Shown here: positions 31,994 through 44,712 of the stretch, in pieces | How the letters are laid out: each line of letters starts with the position of its first letter | Numbering within the stretch: the stretch's first letter is position 1 | From: Cliona cf. orientalis | Taxonomy: Eukaryota > Porifera > Demospongiae > Clionaida > Clionaidae | Length of the DNA: 64,000 nt | NCBI GenBank assembly: GCA_963930775.1 | Contig: OZ005693.1 | Span: 372,001 to 436,000, forward strand | Reading direction: 5' to 3' | Notes under the pieces: model-generated | What the model saw: only the letters and a program-made list of their open reading frames with translations | Database searches by the model: none | Told to the model about the DNA's origin: nothing | Position numbers and translations under genes: made by a program

Positions 31994-34900
31994 ATGAACT
32001 TGTTTTATCTCTTAATTTTTCAGTGTGGGTTGCTTTGTTTATCGGAGGCTTCGCCTCGAATCACATCAGCATCATTAAAATTTTCTCCTTCTGGGGCCGC
32101 GGCACCCCCGACACATCGAGTCGCTCGAAGAACTGCATCACAGCAGGCCACCGTCGAGTATACTCTGATAACTCTCAATTCTCCTGATAACTTGTGAGAA
32201 TTACCCGGTCGATAAATTTCCTTTGAGGGTGCAATACAGGATTACAAATTCAGATCTTAGCACACCTGGGGAAAGGATCAGCTTGGAGTCCATGATTGCA
32301 AAAAGTAAGCATCATGCAGCAAGAAATCACACTGTATCTAATCTAGCTATGTGGTAATGAATAGTTGAAGGGAACACATTATGACAATGGCAAAATTTAA
32401 TAAAGAATTATTATTCACTAAACGCAGGTTCAAATGGATGTGAATCTTTTCCCCTGGCTCCATCAGTTGGTAGCAATGACATTACAGCCAATGTGAGATC
32501 CTACAGTGCAGTGATTCCCAATATCAAACCAATCAGTGATGATCAGAGAGTTCAGCTTCGTCTGGTCCAATCAGATCACAGAGGAGGATTCTGCGACTGT
32601 TGGGCTGTCTCTGATCTAACACTAAGACATGAAGATTCCACTATCCATGCTATTCCACTGAAGTAAGCTCCAATAAATTATCATAATTCTTATCAGTAAT
32701 ATAACATTATTATTGCTACAGTCGATCTTGTGCCACAAGTGGAGAAATTTATGCCAGTTTATCAGCTTTCCTTGGACAATCTGGCAGCAGTGACCATATA
32801 ATCACTTGCACTAACTACACCATTTCTTCTGACACATCAGTTCTTGGTTTTTGTCGAGGTAGTGCGAGTGTTCCTCGAGGGTTTGTCTCAGTTGAGTTTG
32901 GTGCTGAGACCCAGTCACAGTGTGAGAATACTGCAGCTGTGGTGGACACTGGCAGACCTACTCCTCTAATGGGAAACCAATGTGACTCAATGCCTCATCT
33001 GTGAGTGAAAAACTTAACATCTATAATAATATGTCTCACCATTGACTAGTTTTGCAGGGAAATAGTTTTTTTCCTTAACTTGATGCCTGACATAAGCAAC
33101 TTGGATTCACTAGATGAAGGGGTGGAGTTTGGATATAGATTAAATAATAATAAGTGGATCCCTCTTGTGTGGTACTCATCTCAAACTAACCGAGATGATT
33201 GGACTGAAGTTGGAACATTGACGAATAATAATCTCATGGTACGGGGATTCAGTGTGCCATTTATTCATGGAGACACACACAATGTTGCATTGAAGCTGTG
33301 TGGCAGTGAGATCATAGAGAATGGTGCCTCACTGAGCTTCAGGTGGCTACAGACAGCCAACTCTACTGTGAGGCCAAGTGTAGATGATATAGCTATTGAT
33401 GATGTTCATATTGGCATTAATTCTTCCACACTGCAACTTCTGCTACTTATGGATAATTTTAATGATCAGATGAGTATCAAGTAGGTTATTTTATTGAATA
33501 GTAATATTATGTCACTCTGCTAGTCCCCATTTCAGCTCCAGTAGATGGACTGACATTGATCGTGCGACAATAGATGAGCAAAACGACAGACTAGTGTTTG
33601 GTGAAGAGAGTCCAATGTTTGATCCACTCCCTCCATGGAGAGCTGGTTTTCCACGACAAACCATCATTAGTCGAAGAATATCCACTGTCCCTCTTCACCT
33701 CAGCTTCCAAATACAACTCAGCTACACTTTAATCACAGCCAGCTCTCCAGATTGTCCAGCATTCACAGCACCACCTCCCAGGCTGGAGTATCGAGCTAAT
33801 GGTTCACAAAACTGGACGATTATTGAGCCAGGTATATACCCCAAGGAAAGCACTTGTGAAGTATTACAATTATCTAGTGGCATAATAATATTATGCATAC
33901 AGATAACATCTCTGTAACTGAAGAACCATACATGGCCGTAAGAAGCTATTCAACCAGTATTGGTGGCATAGCTTTAAATGCACTACCAGTTCAGTTTCGT
34001 TTTGTTCAGTTGGATCACCGTGGAGGATTCTGTGACTGCTGGGCCGTGGCTAACCTCACAGTCACTCCACCAAATGGACAAGCTACAGAATTATTGTATG
34101 TTTCATGAGGTGTTCCAACCGCATATATACCTCACTGAAATTTGATAATCGTTATTATTATCAAAATTAATTGAATTTCAGTGAGGTATGTGGTGGGAAC
34201 ACCTCAGAAGCCTTCCAGTCACTTTTGGAGAGAGTATCCAATCAGACGTTAGGGACGTTAGGTGACAGTATTATTGCTGGATTCTGTGGGGACAATGAAG
34301 GCATACCTCAGGTGTTTGTCGCTCAATTTGGAGGTGTGCCTCTTCAAGGATTAGGAGAATGTAACAGTTCTGATCTAGTTTTGGAGACAACAACAGAAGA
34401 TGAAGGTACTGACGTGACTACAACAAATACTATTATTACGATAAATACACTGGAATTCGAATCTGATGTCCGAGATAGCATCATCATGGAGAATGGAAAT
34501 ATTAGTTTAGTTCTAGTCCAGGTATGTTGAATTCATAGCATACATCATACATACACACAATAACACACTATGCAGATTGAAAGCAGATCATACACAAGTG
34601 CATTGGTGATTCTGAATGACTTTGTGAGTCTCAGTGTGACTACAGCTGCTGCTGGTAATGTGAACTTAACACAAGCCTCCTATCTGCTCAGTGCTATAGT
34701 GAATGGTTTTGGTAACCAAACAGTCAGACAAGGTGTCAGTGAGGTATTTATTAATATTTTATCTCAATCTGAGGCACATAATAATACACTATTTCTATTT
34801 CATGCACACTCATACACATTAAACAGTTGGTTTTGTCAACTGCCAGTGGACTCTTGGAAATTGCCCAAAACCGAGTTGAAAATGGAATAAATGTATACTC

Positions 34901-37869
34901 CCTTTGTAGTTTGCTAGCCCAATTATCATGATAGTGATTCTGTTTATGCCTGTGATATAGAAACCAGATATTATTGCCGGAAGCACTCTACTTCAAGTCA
35001 TTGATCAGTTTGCTCTCAACAACCACAACATATCTCATCCAGTCACAAGTGATAACATTGGTATGTAGCTATTGGCCTATAATAATGACATTAATTATTA
35101 TGATGGATATGGCATGCACAAATTAAGTCTTTCTAGTTAAAGAGATATCTTTGAAAGACATTGAGGATGAATTCATCTCTGGTGTATCAGAGGAAAGAGC
35201 TAAAATACGTATTCCAAGAATAGCTTTGGAAAGAAGTGATCAAGATCCTATCAGAATGGCTTCTCTGCTCTTTAGAAATATGTCAGGGCTGCTACCACAG
35301 AGGCTGGAGGGAAATGAAAGTGATCGGTTGGTTAACATAATTTTGAATGAAATCTGATATTATTATAATAATAGCTAATTAGCTATACCTCTTTCCTTCT
35401 CAAATGCATACACACAATGTCATAATAATCAATAATACCCTGTCAGCAGAAACCTTGTGTTTCGTTTGGCCTCTCCAGTCATCTCTGCCAGTTTCCAGTG
35501 TGATACTTGTACCACATCCAACCTCTCTACTCCAGTACAAGTCACATTCAGACATACACCCTACGATCAGGTACTTTATCATCATGACAAATCAAGTTGC
35601 ATGAATACAGAATGTACATGGGGTGCTTAAATCATAATAGCTATCTGACTACCTAATAATATTGATGCACAGTAGCAATCATTGTTTCCCATCTTCATAA
35701 TCATAGAGATGTCAGTTATTGGAAACCATCATGGGGGCAATTAGCTATATAGAGCTTGATTTGCATAATACATGTCACAAATTCCTCATTACAGGCTCTA
35801 GTGGACAGTGATCCTGAAGGTTCAATTGTGTGTGTCTTCTGGGACTTTGATGATGAAGCAGAGTGAGTTGCTGACTAGCTACTATAGCTAATTATTACAA
35901 GTACTACTATTATTATTACAAGTATTACTACTAATATACTAGTGGTTGGATATCACTGGACTAAAAACAGAATATGGAGTTACATTTTAAATTTTTCCAC
36001 GAAATTACCTACATGACCTGATCTTGTAATAATAATAATTATTGATGCCCAGCGAATGCAAAGCAGGGTTTCATCTAAGCTTGTAGGGGATCATCAGCCT
36101 TGAATCAGTACCTACTATAAACCTAGTACCGTATAGCGGGAAACTTTCGAGGGAGAAAACTTTCACGAATTTCGCGATTTTCCAGCCATCCGCGAAAATT
36201 TTCTCCACGAAATTCTAGGCACGCCACACCCATTATCCGATCAGTTTTTGCATTCCGCGAAAGTTTTCTCCGCGAAATGCTCCTTTCCTACCGATCCACG
36301 AAAGTTTTCTCCCTCGAAAATTTCCCGCTATACGGTATATTATTATGCTCTAATGTAGGCAACAACAGCCTGGAGCCATCCTCTTCCCAGGGCAGTGGTC
36401 TGAGGAAGGTTGTGAGACAAACTTCAACTCCACCATGACTGTCTGCAAGTGCAACCATCTTACTCACTTTGCCATCTTGCTCAGTGCTCGACCTCTTGAC
36501 CTCTCACGAGCAAAAATCTTATCCTTACAGATTATTGGGTACATCGGAGTATCCATCTCACTGGTTGCCATGGCAGCAACCGTGTTTATATTCCTTTTCT
36601 TGGAGTGCAAAATTAACACTAACATTTCCAAAAAGAGGCCTCTTGTTACGATGCGTAACTACATTCACATTCAACTGTGTGTGACGCTGGCCATTGCTCA
36701 GATTATCTTTGTGGCTGGAATTGAGCCTCGTTTGGGGGAGGGGCATTTGGTGGGTGGAGTCCCAGTTGGCTGTCGCTTGGTGGCTGTTCTCCTCCACTAC
36801 TGGTTCCTAGTCTCCTTCATGTGGATGCTGATGGAGGGCGTGGTCCTCTATGTTGCACTGGTCAGGGTCTTCATCAGTCATCATGCTAGATACATTGCAG
36901 CCTTCACCATTGCCAGTTACGGTAAGTGTGGAGCACTACACTGAGAAGAATTATCTCCCGTAGCTAAATTCTTCCAGGTTTGCCTCTGCTCTATGTTGGT
37001 GGTCTCACAGTACCTCTGGGCTTTGCTAGGAGTGAGGAAATGAGAAAGTATCACAGCTATGACTATGGCTATGAGCAGGCGTAAGTTTGTTCTTCTCCTC
37101 TCTTCACATTTTTAATATTATCTAATGCTTATCATTATTGCATATTCAGCTGCTATTTGAATCCTGCCAGCTCATTTATTTGGTCACTCATTCTCCCAGT
37201 GATTCTGATCTTGCTGGCTAACATTGGTTTCTTTATAATGACCCTTATTATCAAGTATAAAAACCAGAACAGAACTGAGCAGCACAAAGAAAAATCCAAG
37301 CAAGTTTGGTAAGCTTTTGCTAGGATGACTCAGAGATATTTGAATAAATCGTAATTATTATTGTAAAGGAATTGGTTGAAGGCCTCAATCTCTCTGGCTG
37401 TGGTGATGGGCATTACTTGGATCATTGGAGTTCTGGTGATAGAAGTTCATGAGCTCTTTCCCCTCCCTTACATCTTCACCATCTTTGTGGCCTTCCAAGG
37501 TCTCTTCATCTTCATCTTGTTTGTGCTACTCCAAAAACCAGTGAGGGAGAGCTACGCTAAATGGTGGAAGGCTACGGTCTCTGAGTCCGATTATCTCAGC
37601 AAATACTTTGGACAAACAAATGTTATCTCCACACTGGTCAGTGACTTATATCATGTGATATAATAGATCCAGTAATTAAAATTTATACACATTTAGACCC
37701 CTCAGGGTATTGTACCTTCTACTCTGAAATCACCAGAAGCCAATGGTGAAAAGCTTGAGGTGTCTCAAGGTGAAATTATCAAAAATCTCAATGTCAAATA
37801 AGAAGGTACTGAACCAGATGAAGAACAGCCTCAACATGAAAAAGAGCAGCATCCAATCACTGCATAGAT
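31994..37869 (+). pseudogene. Adhesion GPCR gene F, exon 1 frameshift
   Basis: ATG 31994 opens MNLFYLLIFQCGLLCLSEA, matching B, C and G (the upstream ATG is TTG, as in B). After TLITLNSPD, four extra bases shift the frame and TGA follows at 32195-32197, where paralogs read DCKNYTV; the correct frame resumes just downstream. The remaining exons, GAIN, GPS and 7TM (TM1-4 exon about 36361-36921) are open and closely match A and B; the B-F match includes a whole intron (5968-6024 against 33003-33058). In the tail exon an extra in-frame TAA (37799-37801) cuts about 20 residues before the family end PITA (TAG at 37867-37869). Two lesions and a displaced promoter module make this the most likely dead copy. 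Confidence 0.7.
36127..36337. mobile_element. MITE-like element in gene F intron
   Basis: A 211-bp element with near-perfect inverted ends of about 40 bp, starting TACCGTATAGCGGGAAA and ending in its complement; the two arms differ at about two positions. Its interior repeats CGAAAGTTTTCTCC-like words. Bounding TA dinucleotides fit a Tc1/mariner-type target. It lies in the intron just before the GPS-7TM exon and is absent from the paralogs, so it inserted after duplication. Confidence 0.8.
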
Positions 37870-38170
37870 TATGATGCACCATTCTCACAGTAATAGATTC
37901 ACAGTCAAGTTATTGTAGATTAGCAAAATTAATTTTTAATACGTCACCTCAAAGTTAATTTTGTGATAATAATTTATTAAGGTTCTACGATCAACATAAA
38001 TTATGTGATCTTTGCCCAAGTTGATGGAAAGGATCGTCAAAGTGACACGATTTGCGCGCGCAAAATCTGGGCATGCGCAATAGATGAGATTTGCCCACGC
38101 CTCCTTTGAAGCCGCATAATAGATCGACTTCAAATGGCTTGCTAACCTCAGCCTGAGTCCTTTCTAAGCT
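37870..38170 (+). promoter_or_regulatory. Intergenic F-G region with array promoter module
   Basis: This 301-bp spacer holds the conserved module at about 38018-38117 (GGAAAGGATCGTCAAAGTG, GCGCGCGC, GGCATGCGCAAT, CACGCCTCC) and AGATCGACTTCAAATGGC immediately before the gene G ATG. No reading frame is supported. Confidence 0.55.
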
Positions 38171-41100
38171 ATGAACAAGCCAGACATCATGAACTTGTTT
38201 TATCTCTTGATTTTTCAGTGCGGATTGCTCTATTTATCGAAGGCCTCGCCTCGAAGCATATCAGGGTCAGTTTCTCCCTCTGGCGCCGCGGCACCCCCGA
38301 CACATCGAGTCGCTCGAAGAACTGCGTCACAACAGGCCACCGTCGAGTATACTTTGATAACTCACAATTCTCCTGACTGTATGAATTACACGGTCGACAA
38401 ATTTCCCGTGAGGGTGCAGTACAGGATTACAAATTCAGATCTTAGCACATCTAGGGAATGGATCAGCTTGGAGTCCATGATTGCAAAAAGTAAGTAGCTA
38501 TCGTGCAGCAAGAAATCATATTGTAATATCTAATCTAGCTAAGTGGTAATGAATAACTGAAGGGCATACGTTGTGATAGTAGCAAAATTTAATAAAGAAT
38601 TAATTTTATTAAACACAGGTTCGAATGGATGTGAATCTTTCCCCCTAACTCCATCAGTTGGTAATAATAATATTACGGCCAATGTGAGATCCTACAGTGC
38701 AGTGATTCCCAATATCAACCCAATCAATGATGATCAGAGAGTTCAACTTCGTCTGGTCCAATCAGATCACAGAGGAGGATTCTGCGACTGTTGGGCTGTC
38801 TCTGATCTAACACTAAGACATGAAGATTCCACTGTCCATGAAATTCCACTGAAGTAAGCTCCAATTATAATTCTTATCAGAAATATATATAACAATATTA
38901 TTGTTATAGTCGATCTTGTGCCACAAGTGGAGAACTTTATGCCAGGTTGTCAGCTTTCCTTGACAAATCTGGCAGCCGTGGTGATACGGTCACTTGCACT
39001 AACTACACCATTTCCTCTGATACATCCATTCTTGGTTTTTGTCGAGGTAGTGCAAGTGTTCCTCGAGGGTTTGTCTCAGTTGAGCTTGGTGCTGAGACCC
39101 AGTCACAGTGTGAGAATACTGTAGCTGTGGTGGACACTGGCAGATCTACTCCTCTAATGGGAGACCAATGTGACTCAATGCCTCATGTGTGAGATTGTTG
39201 AAAAAGATAAAATAATACAGATGGCTTCAATTCCGTTTTATTTTTGCAGAGAAATAAAACTTTCCCTTGATATGGTTGTCAGGGGGGGTCTTTTGGATTC
39301 ACTAGATGAAGGGGTGGAGCTTGGATATAGACTAAATGAAAATGAGTGGATCCCTCTTATGTGGTACTCATCTCAAGATAATAATCGAGATGATTGGATT
39401 AAAGTCGGAATGTTGACAAACAGTAATCTCATGGTACGGGGATTCAATGTACCATTTGTAAATGGAGACACACACAAAGTTGCATTGAAGCTGTGTGGCA
39501 GTGAGATCATAGAGAATGCTGCCTCACTGAGCTTCAGGTGGCTACAGACAGTCAACTCTACTGTGCAGCCAAGTATAGATGATATAGCTATTGATGATGT
39601 TTATATTGGCATCAAGTCTTCCATACTGCAAGTTGTGCTACTTGCAGATAATTTTGACAATCAGATGACCATCAAGTAAGTTATTTAAGACATTGTGCTT
39701 ATTTTTACATCAATTTGTACCTATTTCAGCTCCAGTAAATGGACTGACATTGATCGTGCGACAATATATGAGCAAAATGACAGACTAGTGTTTGGTGCAG
39801 ATAGTCCAATGTTTGATCCACTTCCTCCACAGGGAGCTGGTAAACCACGGCGAACCATAATCAGTCGAAGAATATCCACTGTCCCTCTTCACCTCAGCTT
39901 CCAAATACAACTCAGCTACACTTTAATCATAGCCAGCTCTCCAGATTGTCCAAATACTGACCCAGCACTACCTCCCAGGCTGGAGTATCAAGCTAATGGC
40001 TCACTAAGCTGGACAATGATCAAACCAGGTACCCCAAGGAAATTAAGCACTAAGTGTTACAATTATCTACTGGCATATTAGATAATATCTCTATAACTGA
40101 AGAACCATACATGGTAGTAAGAAACTATTCAACCAGTATTGGTGGCATAGCTCTAAGTGCACTACCAGTTCAGTTTCGTTTCGTTCAGTTGTATCACCGT
40201 GGAGGATTCTGTGACTGCTGGGCCGTGGCAAACCTCATAATCACTCCACCAAATGGACAAACTACAGAACTATTGTACGTTTTAACATTTTGGTAAAATA
40301 ATAATTATAGACCACTTAGATTATTTGTCATGATACTGTGATCACATTTCAGTGAGGTATGTGGTGGGAACACCTCAGAAGCCTTCCAGTCACTTTTGGA
40401 GACAGTGTCCAATCAGACATTAGGGACGTTAGGCGACAGCATTATTGCTGGATTCTGTGGGGACAATGAAGGCATACCTCAGGTGTTTATCGCTCAATTT
40501 GGAGGTACACCTCTTCAAGGATTTAGAGAATGCAACAGTTCTGATCTAGTTTTGGAGACAACAACAGAAGATGAAGGTACTGACGTGACTATAACAAATA
40601 TTATTAGTACAATAAATACACTGGAACTTGAATCTGATGTCCAAGATAGCATCATCATGGAGAATGGAAAATTCAGCTCAGTTCTAATCCAGGTAAGATA
40701 TCAGCAGGAAATTGAATTAAAAATAGTAACTATAATATATACACACTTGAGTCTATATAATAATATATTATAATAATTATGGAATATGAACGAATATTAC
40801 GTGAACACACACACACACACGCACACATACATGTACACACTAAAACACAATAGATTGAAGAGAACATGTTCACAAGAGCAATAGTGATTCTGAACGATGT
40901 ACTGTATCCCAACAGTATCACTATAGATGATACTGTAAACTTAACCCAAGCAGCTTATCTTCTCAGTGCTATTGTGAACGGCTTTGGGAACCAAACAGTT
41001 GGGGCAGAGGTCAGCCAGGTAAGCTTAATGTTATGACAATTCTATATACCTGTATGTCTGAGACACATACTACTAGTAATATATTATTATCATTGAGGAT

Positions 41101-44100
41101 CAACTATAATCAATGGCTTTAACTTGCACACACAAATATGCATTAGCTGATACTGTCAGTTGCCAGTCGGCTGCTTGAAATTGCTCAGAACAGAGTGGAG
41201 AGGGGAACAAACGTTAGTTGCACTATTTATAATAATTTTCTAGATGATACACTGTCATTTTGTACATTATAGGTTGTGGAAGATTTGGCTGGTAGCACGC
41301 TGCTACAGACTGTCGATAAGTTTGCTCTGAATAATCACAACGTGTCTCATCAAATCATGAGTGATAACATTGGTATGTACTGTATACATGTATCTATGAG
41401 ATTGTAATTCTGAACCAGTAGGAATGGAGGAGTGCATAATTTACTATAAATTAAATGAGCTATAATTTTTTGATGTGCAATAACTCAATGATATGAATTT
41501 TATGCATATTTTATTAATAGTGTTTCAAGTTGAGGAGGTATCCTTGAATGATACTGATCTTGATGATGATACATTCTCTGATGTGGAAGTAGAAGGAGCT
41601 GAGATACATATTCCAAGAGAAGTGTTGAGAGGAAATCCCAATCCTGTCAGAATGGCTTCTCTGCTCTTCAGAAATAAGTCAGGGCTGCTATCAGCAAGGC
41701 TGGAGGGAAACAATGATGGGTATGTACATTAAAAAATTTCTTGGGTGAACATAGAGTGGCTCTAAAAATTAATACTATTATTATAATTATACATACAGTG
41801 ACTCTGATGACCTTGTGTCTCGTTTGGCCTCTCCAGTCATCTCTGCCAGTTTCCAGTGTGATACTTGTACCACATCCAACCTCTCCACTCCAGTACAAGT
41901 CACATTCAGACACACTGAATATGACCAGGTACACCTATCTATAGCAGTCCCCAGGCCACTCCCACAATATTATTATTTTCAATGTTGTGCATGTGACCGT
42001 GATTGAAGACGGGCCTGCATGGAGACAAGACCAATAAGCTAATGTCGTAACAATGCATGTACATATTACGTCTGTAATCTGTTTCATAACATGCAGGCTC
42101 TAGTGGATAATGATCCTGAGAGCTTGATCAAGTGTGTTTTCTGGGACTTTGATGATGAGGTTGAGTAAGTTTAGTTGCAAACAAAGTACGGTTTTTAGTT
42201 TCCTACAACAAAAAACAGAACCCATATGTATCGGTAACCTTTGAGCAGATATAGAAGTTACTTTGATGTGGGTTTCTCCATATAGGGCACTGAAGCCTAA
42301 GTTTCGATGCTACCACCGACCTATATAGCTTCCCGTTGCTATGATACTTGAACTAGCATAGTTGGTATTGCATTACATGGTCGGTGCATGCAGTTATATT
42401 GGCGGATAATTTTCTTCTATACATAATATTATTATACTATGGCTAGCTGTGTTATTATTGAGTGTAGTAATCAAATATTAACTTGTATGGTTGCCAGCGT
42501 CACAGACCTCAGGATGTGGGTAATTGTATGTGATCCTGGTTTGGTTCTAATTTCACGTAACACAAGATTTAGGAAAAGGAATATCTGAAACCTTTCATAA
42601 GTAACTATTGTGTAGTTGCCCTATCCCCTGCCAGATACTCACAGAGAAAATTAAGTCATGTTTTTGTGACGAGGATATGCAGGAAATTATAGCTACTTAT
42701 GGTATTGTGAAAATTCTGAATTATTAGTATCTCAGTATTGATCGAAATCTTCACTGCATGTATGCTTGTCTGATCTTCTTGCAGGCAACAGCCTGGAGCC
42801 ATCCTCTTTCCAGGGCAGTGGTCTGATGAAGGTTGTGAGACAAACTTCAACTCCACCATGACTGTCTGCAAGTGCAACCATCTCACTCACTTTGCCATCT
42901 TGCTCAGTGCTCGACCTCTTGACCTCTCACGAGAGAAAACATTAGCCTTACAGATTACTGGGTACATCGGAGTGTCCATCTCACTGGTTGCCATGACAAT
43001 AACAGTTATTGTATTTATTTTCCTAAAGTGAGTGGGTGAATTCCTGGTAATTTTCCGACTTTGCTATCATGATAGAAATTTACATTACAGGGTCCTTCGT
43101 ACAATGCGTAACTACATTCACATTCAACTGTGTGTGACGCTGGCCATTGCTCAGATTATCTTTGTGGCTGGAATTGAGCCTCGTTTGGGGGAGGGGCATT
43201 TGGTGGGTGGAGTCCCAGTTGGCTGTCGATTGGTGGCTGTTCTCCTCCACTACTGGTTCCTAGTCTCCTTCATGTGGATGCTGATGGAGGGCGTGGTCCT
43301 CTATGTTGCACTGGTCAGGGTCTTCATCAAATATCACGGCAGATACATTGCAGCCTTCACCATTGCCAGCTACGGTGAGCACTACTAGCAAGGAATTGCC
43401 CAACTGAAATGTCATAACTTCCTCCCCTATAGGTTTGCCTCTGCTCTATGTTGGTGGTCTCACAGTACCTCTGGGCTTTGCCAGGAGTGAGGAGATAAGG
43501 AGAAATGAAACTTATGATTATGGCTACGAGCAGGCGTAAGTATTGTTATAGTTATAATTTTTCACTGGAATCACACATCTTCCCTCATAATTATTATGCA
43601 GCTGCTACTTGAATCCTGCAACAAAGTTCATTTGGTCGTTCATTGTTCCAGTAATTTTGATTTTTCTGGCTAACATTGGCTTCTTCATAATGGCTGCCAT
43701 TATCATGAACAGACATCAAAAGAGACAGCACGATAAAAGCACAGTTCAGAGGGTCAGGTGAGGATATTGAGTGCTAAAAATAGCAATATATCTAATTATA
43801 TCTCAAATTAAGGCACTGGTTGAGAGTGACCGTCTCTCTGACTGTGGTGATGGGTATCACTTGGATTATTGGAGTTCTGGTGATAGAAGTTGACGAGCTC
43901 TTTCCCCTTGCTTACATCTTCACCATCTTTGTGGCCTTTCAAGGTCTCTTCATCTTTGTCATCTTTGTCCTGCTCTCAAAGCAGGTCAGGGAGAATTACC
44001 TCATGTGGTGGAAGGCTAAGGTCGCTGGGTCAGACTTTCTCAGCAATTACTTTGGAGAGAAACATCCGACTCTTGGAACATATGCATCGGTAAGAAGGGA

Positions 44101-44496
44101 TTAACCCCTTTTTGCACTAAGGCATTTAGAATGGGAGTATACTGTAGCAAAGTGAGGGCAGATCCATTACAAAGTGGTTACATAATTGTTATGGGCGAGA
44201 TCAGGCTTGAGATAGGTCCATGATAAAATTCGCTATAATAAAACAGGGCTATTGCTATGCCACAGCTGCTATTTAATCAATTAATTTCCTTTGTGATCTT
44301 TCTACAGGGATCAGCGCAGTCTCAGCCGTTGCCTCTCCAAGACAAGACAGGCAATAAGCAGAACATGAAGGATGGTGGAATCAGTAATGGATATCAGTCT
44401 CCTGATGCTGAAGACTCAAACAAGTTCTCCTTCAATGTCACTTACGTGCCCTCTTCCTCCGTTACCAAGGACACAGAAATAGTTATTAACTATTGA
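38171..44496 (+). CDS. Adhesion GPCR gene G, apparently intact
   Basis: ATG 38171 opens MNKPDIMNLFYLLIFQCGLLY with signal peptide, then ASPRSISG and reelin-like sub-repeats (DEGVELGYRLNENEWIPL; VRSYSAVIPNINPI). A second pair (NYSTSIGGIALSALPVQFRF) leads to the C-type GAIN domain (ITIDDTVNLTQAAYLL; VFQVEEVSLNDTDLDDD). The GPS is CKCNHLTHFAILLSA. TM1 is interrupted in ICL1 by an intron (about 43028-43090), joining FIFLK to VLRTMRNYIH, as in gene C. TM3-4 are nearly identical to all other copies, except that ISHHAR is replaced by IKYHGR. The tail (GSAQSQPLPLQDK ... FSFNVTYVPSS ... IVINY) is its own type, distantly similar to the C/D tail; TGA is at 44494-44496. All splice sites are GT-AG and I see no lesion. 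Likely a functional self-cleaving receptor. Confidence 0.78.
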
Positions 44497-44583
44497 CAAC
44501 GTCTTGTCTGAAGACAAGAAAGCAGTTACCATTACATTTTTATATCACAATTTTTTTTTATTTCCACTGCGCATTTTCTTTAT

Positions 44584-44630
44584 GAAATGGAAATGGTCGT
44601 CAAGGCAGGAGACTTCACGCATGCGCACGA
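44584..44630 (+). promoter_or_regulatory. Orphan array promoter module downstream of gene G
   Basis: GGAAATGGTCGTCAAGG followed by CACGCATGCGCAC closely resembles the modules before D and E, but no receptor gene follows: the DNAJC2 3' end begins at 44713 on the opposite strand. It is probably the left edge of a lost eighth copy, or a shared 3' boundary of the duplication unit. Confidence 0.4.
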
Positions 44631-44712
44631 AACAAAGTCCACTCGGCTATAATTTTTACCATGATGATTATTAATGGAGACAAATAAATACACTAATCTG
44701 GTGAACACTGCG

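Noticed and set aside
36127-36337. Possible structured ncRNA in the gene F intron
   Set aside because: Long near-perfect inverted ends, TA borders and absence from paralogs fit a MITE better.
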